This document shows, one piece after another, positions 12,573 through 13,766 of a stretch of DNA of 13,766 nt. The first letter of the stretch is position 1. Each line of letters opens with the position of its first letter. Below the pieces are notes generated by a model. The model was not told the DNA's origin. It made no database searches and saw only the letters and a program-made list of their open reading frames with translations. Location of the stretch: contig BEHZ01000036.1 of NCBI GenBank assembly GCA_002923335.1, positions 1 through 13,766 of the forward strand, written 5' to 3'. The position numbers and the translations under genes were made by a program. The stretch comes from a bacterium HR23 (GTDB lineage Bacteria > Chloroflexota > Dehalococcoidia > Lucifugimonadales > HRBIN23).

Positions 12573-13766
12573 CCTGCAGGCCGAGGAAGCGGTCATCGGG
12601 AGCATTCTGATAGACCCCGATACCCTGTTGAAGGTCGCGTCCATTCTGCGTCCGGAGGACTTCTACGGGGGGAAAGCCAGGGCGGTATTTGAGGCGTGTC
12701 TGGCCCTCGCCCAGCGGGGGGAAGCCGTCAATCAGGTAACCGTTGCCCATGAACTGGCCCGCTTGGGCCGTCTGGAGGAGATAGGGGGCAACGGCTACCT
12801 GGCAACGGTTATCGCCGGCACCCCGACCTCGGTGCACGCCGAATACTACGCCCGCATTGTGGCCCGCCTGGCCACCTATCGGGCCCTCATCAAGGCCGGC
12901 CTGGAGATCGCCAGCCTGGGCTACTCCGCCCCTGCCGATGCCGACGCCGCCCTCGCCCGTGCCGAAGACCTCCTCTTCCGGGTGCGGTCGGGGCGTCCCT
13001 TGCGGGGTCTGCTCCACCTGCGTCAGGTGCTGGACCGTTTCCTGGAGGGCGGGCCGGCGGTTACGGCGCCCACGCCTCTGGAGCGTCCGGCCGGCCCCCT
13101 GGCCACGGGCTATAGTGCCCTAGACCAGATTCTTGGGGGCCTGCAACGTTCCGACCTTATCATCCTCGCCGCACGGCCCAGCCTGGGCAAGTCGGCTCTA
13201 GCCCTTAACATCGCCCTGCACAACGCCAAAAACCTGGGGGCCGTTGTTGCCATCTTCAGTTTGGAGATGAGCGCCGACCAGGTTGCCATGCGCCTTCTGT
13301 CGGCCGAGGCCAGTGTGGACAGCCACCGTTTGCGCCTGCGCCTGTATACCGAGGCGGAGGAGCGCCGTATCCTGGATGCCATTGGGCGCCTCTCGGACCT
13401 GCCCATCTATATTGACGACACCCCCCAGCCCACGGTGCGGGAGATATGGGCCAAGGCGAAGCGCCTGCATATAGAGCGGGGACTGGACCTGGCGGTTGTG
13501 GACTACCTCCAGTTGGCCCAGGCGAGCGACGGGCGCTCCGAGAACCGGGTGCAGGAGATCAGCGAAATCTCCCGCTCCCTCAAAGCCCTGGCCCGGGACC
13601 TGAACATCCCCCTTATCGCCGTCTCCCAACTGAGCCGTGCGGTGGAGGTGCGCCCATCCCACCGTCCCCAACTCTCGGACCTGCGGGAGTCGGGGAGCAT
13701 TGAGCAGGATGCCGATGTGGTGCTCTTCATCTATCGGGAGGACCTCTACATTACCCAGGAGGAGTG
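12544..13766 (+). CDS. dnaB: replicative DNA helicase DnaB (3' end beyond the window)
   Basis: The first 407 codons of the hexameric 5'-3' helicase that unwinds DNA at the replication fork; the window ends inside codon 408. Residues 1-100 are the N-terminal domain (PPHDLQAEEAVIGSIL, 7-22), followed by the linker region. The RecA-like ATPase domain starts near 187 (ATGYSALDQILGGL). Walker A is ARPSLGKSA (210-218), followed by FSLEMS (248-253), Walker B with LAVVDYLQL (316-324), SQLSRAVEVR (361-370) and LSDLRESGSIEQDADVV (378-394), all DnaB landmarks. The P-loop reads SLGKS instead of the commoner SMGKT, a conservative change. There is no intein within the visible part. ATG 12544 has GAAGGTGG just upstream and overlaps rplI by 29 bases, implying coupled translation. 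Confidence 0.97.
   Translation, partial: MFTEKLPPHDLQAEEAVIGSILIDPDTLLKVASILRPEDFYGGKARAVFEACLALAQRGEAVNQVTVAHELARLGRLEEIGGNGYLATVIAGTPTSVHAEYYARIVARLATYRALIKAGLEIASLGYSAPADADAALARAEDLLFRVRSGRPLRGLLHLRQVLDRFLEGGPAVTAPTPLERPAGPLATGYSALDQILGGLQRSDLIILAARPSLGKSALALNIALHNAKNLGAVVAIFSLEMSADQVAMRLLSAEASVDSHRLRLRLYTEAEERRILDAIGRLSDLPIYIDDTPQPTVREIWAKAKRLHIERGLDLAVVDYLQLAQASDGRSENRVQEISEISRSLKALARDLNIPLIAVSQLSRAVEVRPSHRPQLSDLRESGSIEQDADVVLFIYREDLYITQEE

Noticed and set aside
11706..12644. Open frame of 312 codons on the - strand across rplI and its promoter region
   Set aside because: It lies antisense to the certain rplI and dnaB genes, has no ribosome-binding site, and its product resembles no protein family. 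Long antisense frames are expected at this GC content.
1..13766. Search for CRISPR arrays, tRNA or rRNA genes, insertion sequences, attachment sites, defence genes or antibiotic-resistance genes
   Set aside because: No regularly spaced repeats, cloverleaf-like sequence, transposase, recombinase or defence motif was seen. The APH-like domain belongs to a housekeeping-type fusion family and is not evidence of resistance.

Overview
The window is GC-rich bacterial chromosome (clearly above 60 % G+C by eye) with densely packed genes. The gene set (bL9-DnaB pair, stand-alone PurL, MTA phosphorylase, OtsA/OtsB, CaiB/BaiF CoA transferase) and the protein style, rich in Leu, Arg, Pro and Ala, resemble Chloroflexota of the Dehalococcoidia type. 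That placement is inference only, because no rRNA or other decisive marker is present. I see no tRNA, rRNA, CRISPR array, insertion sequence or integrase.

Left edge, + strand (1-750): a near-consensus sigma70 promoter with a palindrome just downstream of its -10, then a MarR-type repressor gene and, 25 bases later, a 42-codon gene for a one-helix membrane protein. A strong hairpin at 706-740 separates this unit from the convergent unit to its right.

Centre, - strand (750-11663): one long head-to-tail series read from right to left. The order is otsA, otsB, a doubtful 62-codon ORF, purL, a YbhN/AglD-type membrane protein, a CaiB/BaiF CoA transferase, mtnP, a rhodanese, a THEP1-type NTPase, a basic/proline-rich protein of unknown function, and an APH-like/P-loop kinase fusion. 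Most junctions are 5-80 bases or overlaps, and several stop codons lie inside the next gene's Shine-Dalgarno sequence, so it reads as an operon. The series is probably driven by a promoter at 11887-11915 with a leader of about 217 nt that can form several hairpins. A likely secondary promoter lies at 3810-3838, upstream of the rhodanese.

The metabolic themes are trehalose synthesis (UDP-glucose + glucose-6-P to trehalose-6-P to trehalose), step 4 of purine synthesis, and 5'-methylthioadenosine salvage, which returns adenine. Around these sit nucleotide- and phosphate-handling enzymes.

Right edge, + strand (11981-13766): a TATAAT promoter, then rplI (bL9) overlapping dnaB (replicative helicase), which runs off the window. 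The roughly 350-base divergent region between otsA and rplI has no convincing gene and holds both promoters and the otsA leader.

I found no clearly new defence or mobile system. The less explained items are the otsA leader with a possible long-range pairing to its own ribosome-binding site, the two small membrane or unknown ORFs, the basic/proline-rich protein with a G-quadruplex-type tract in its gene, and the tandem repeat upstream of purL.
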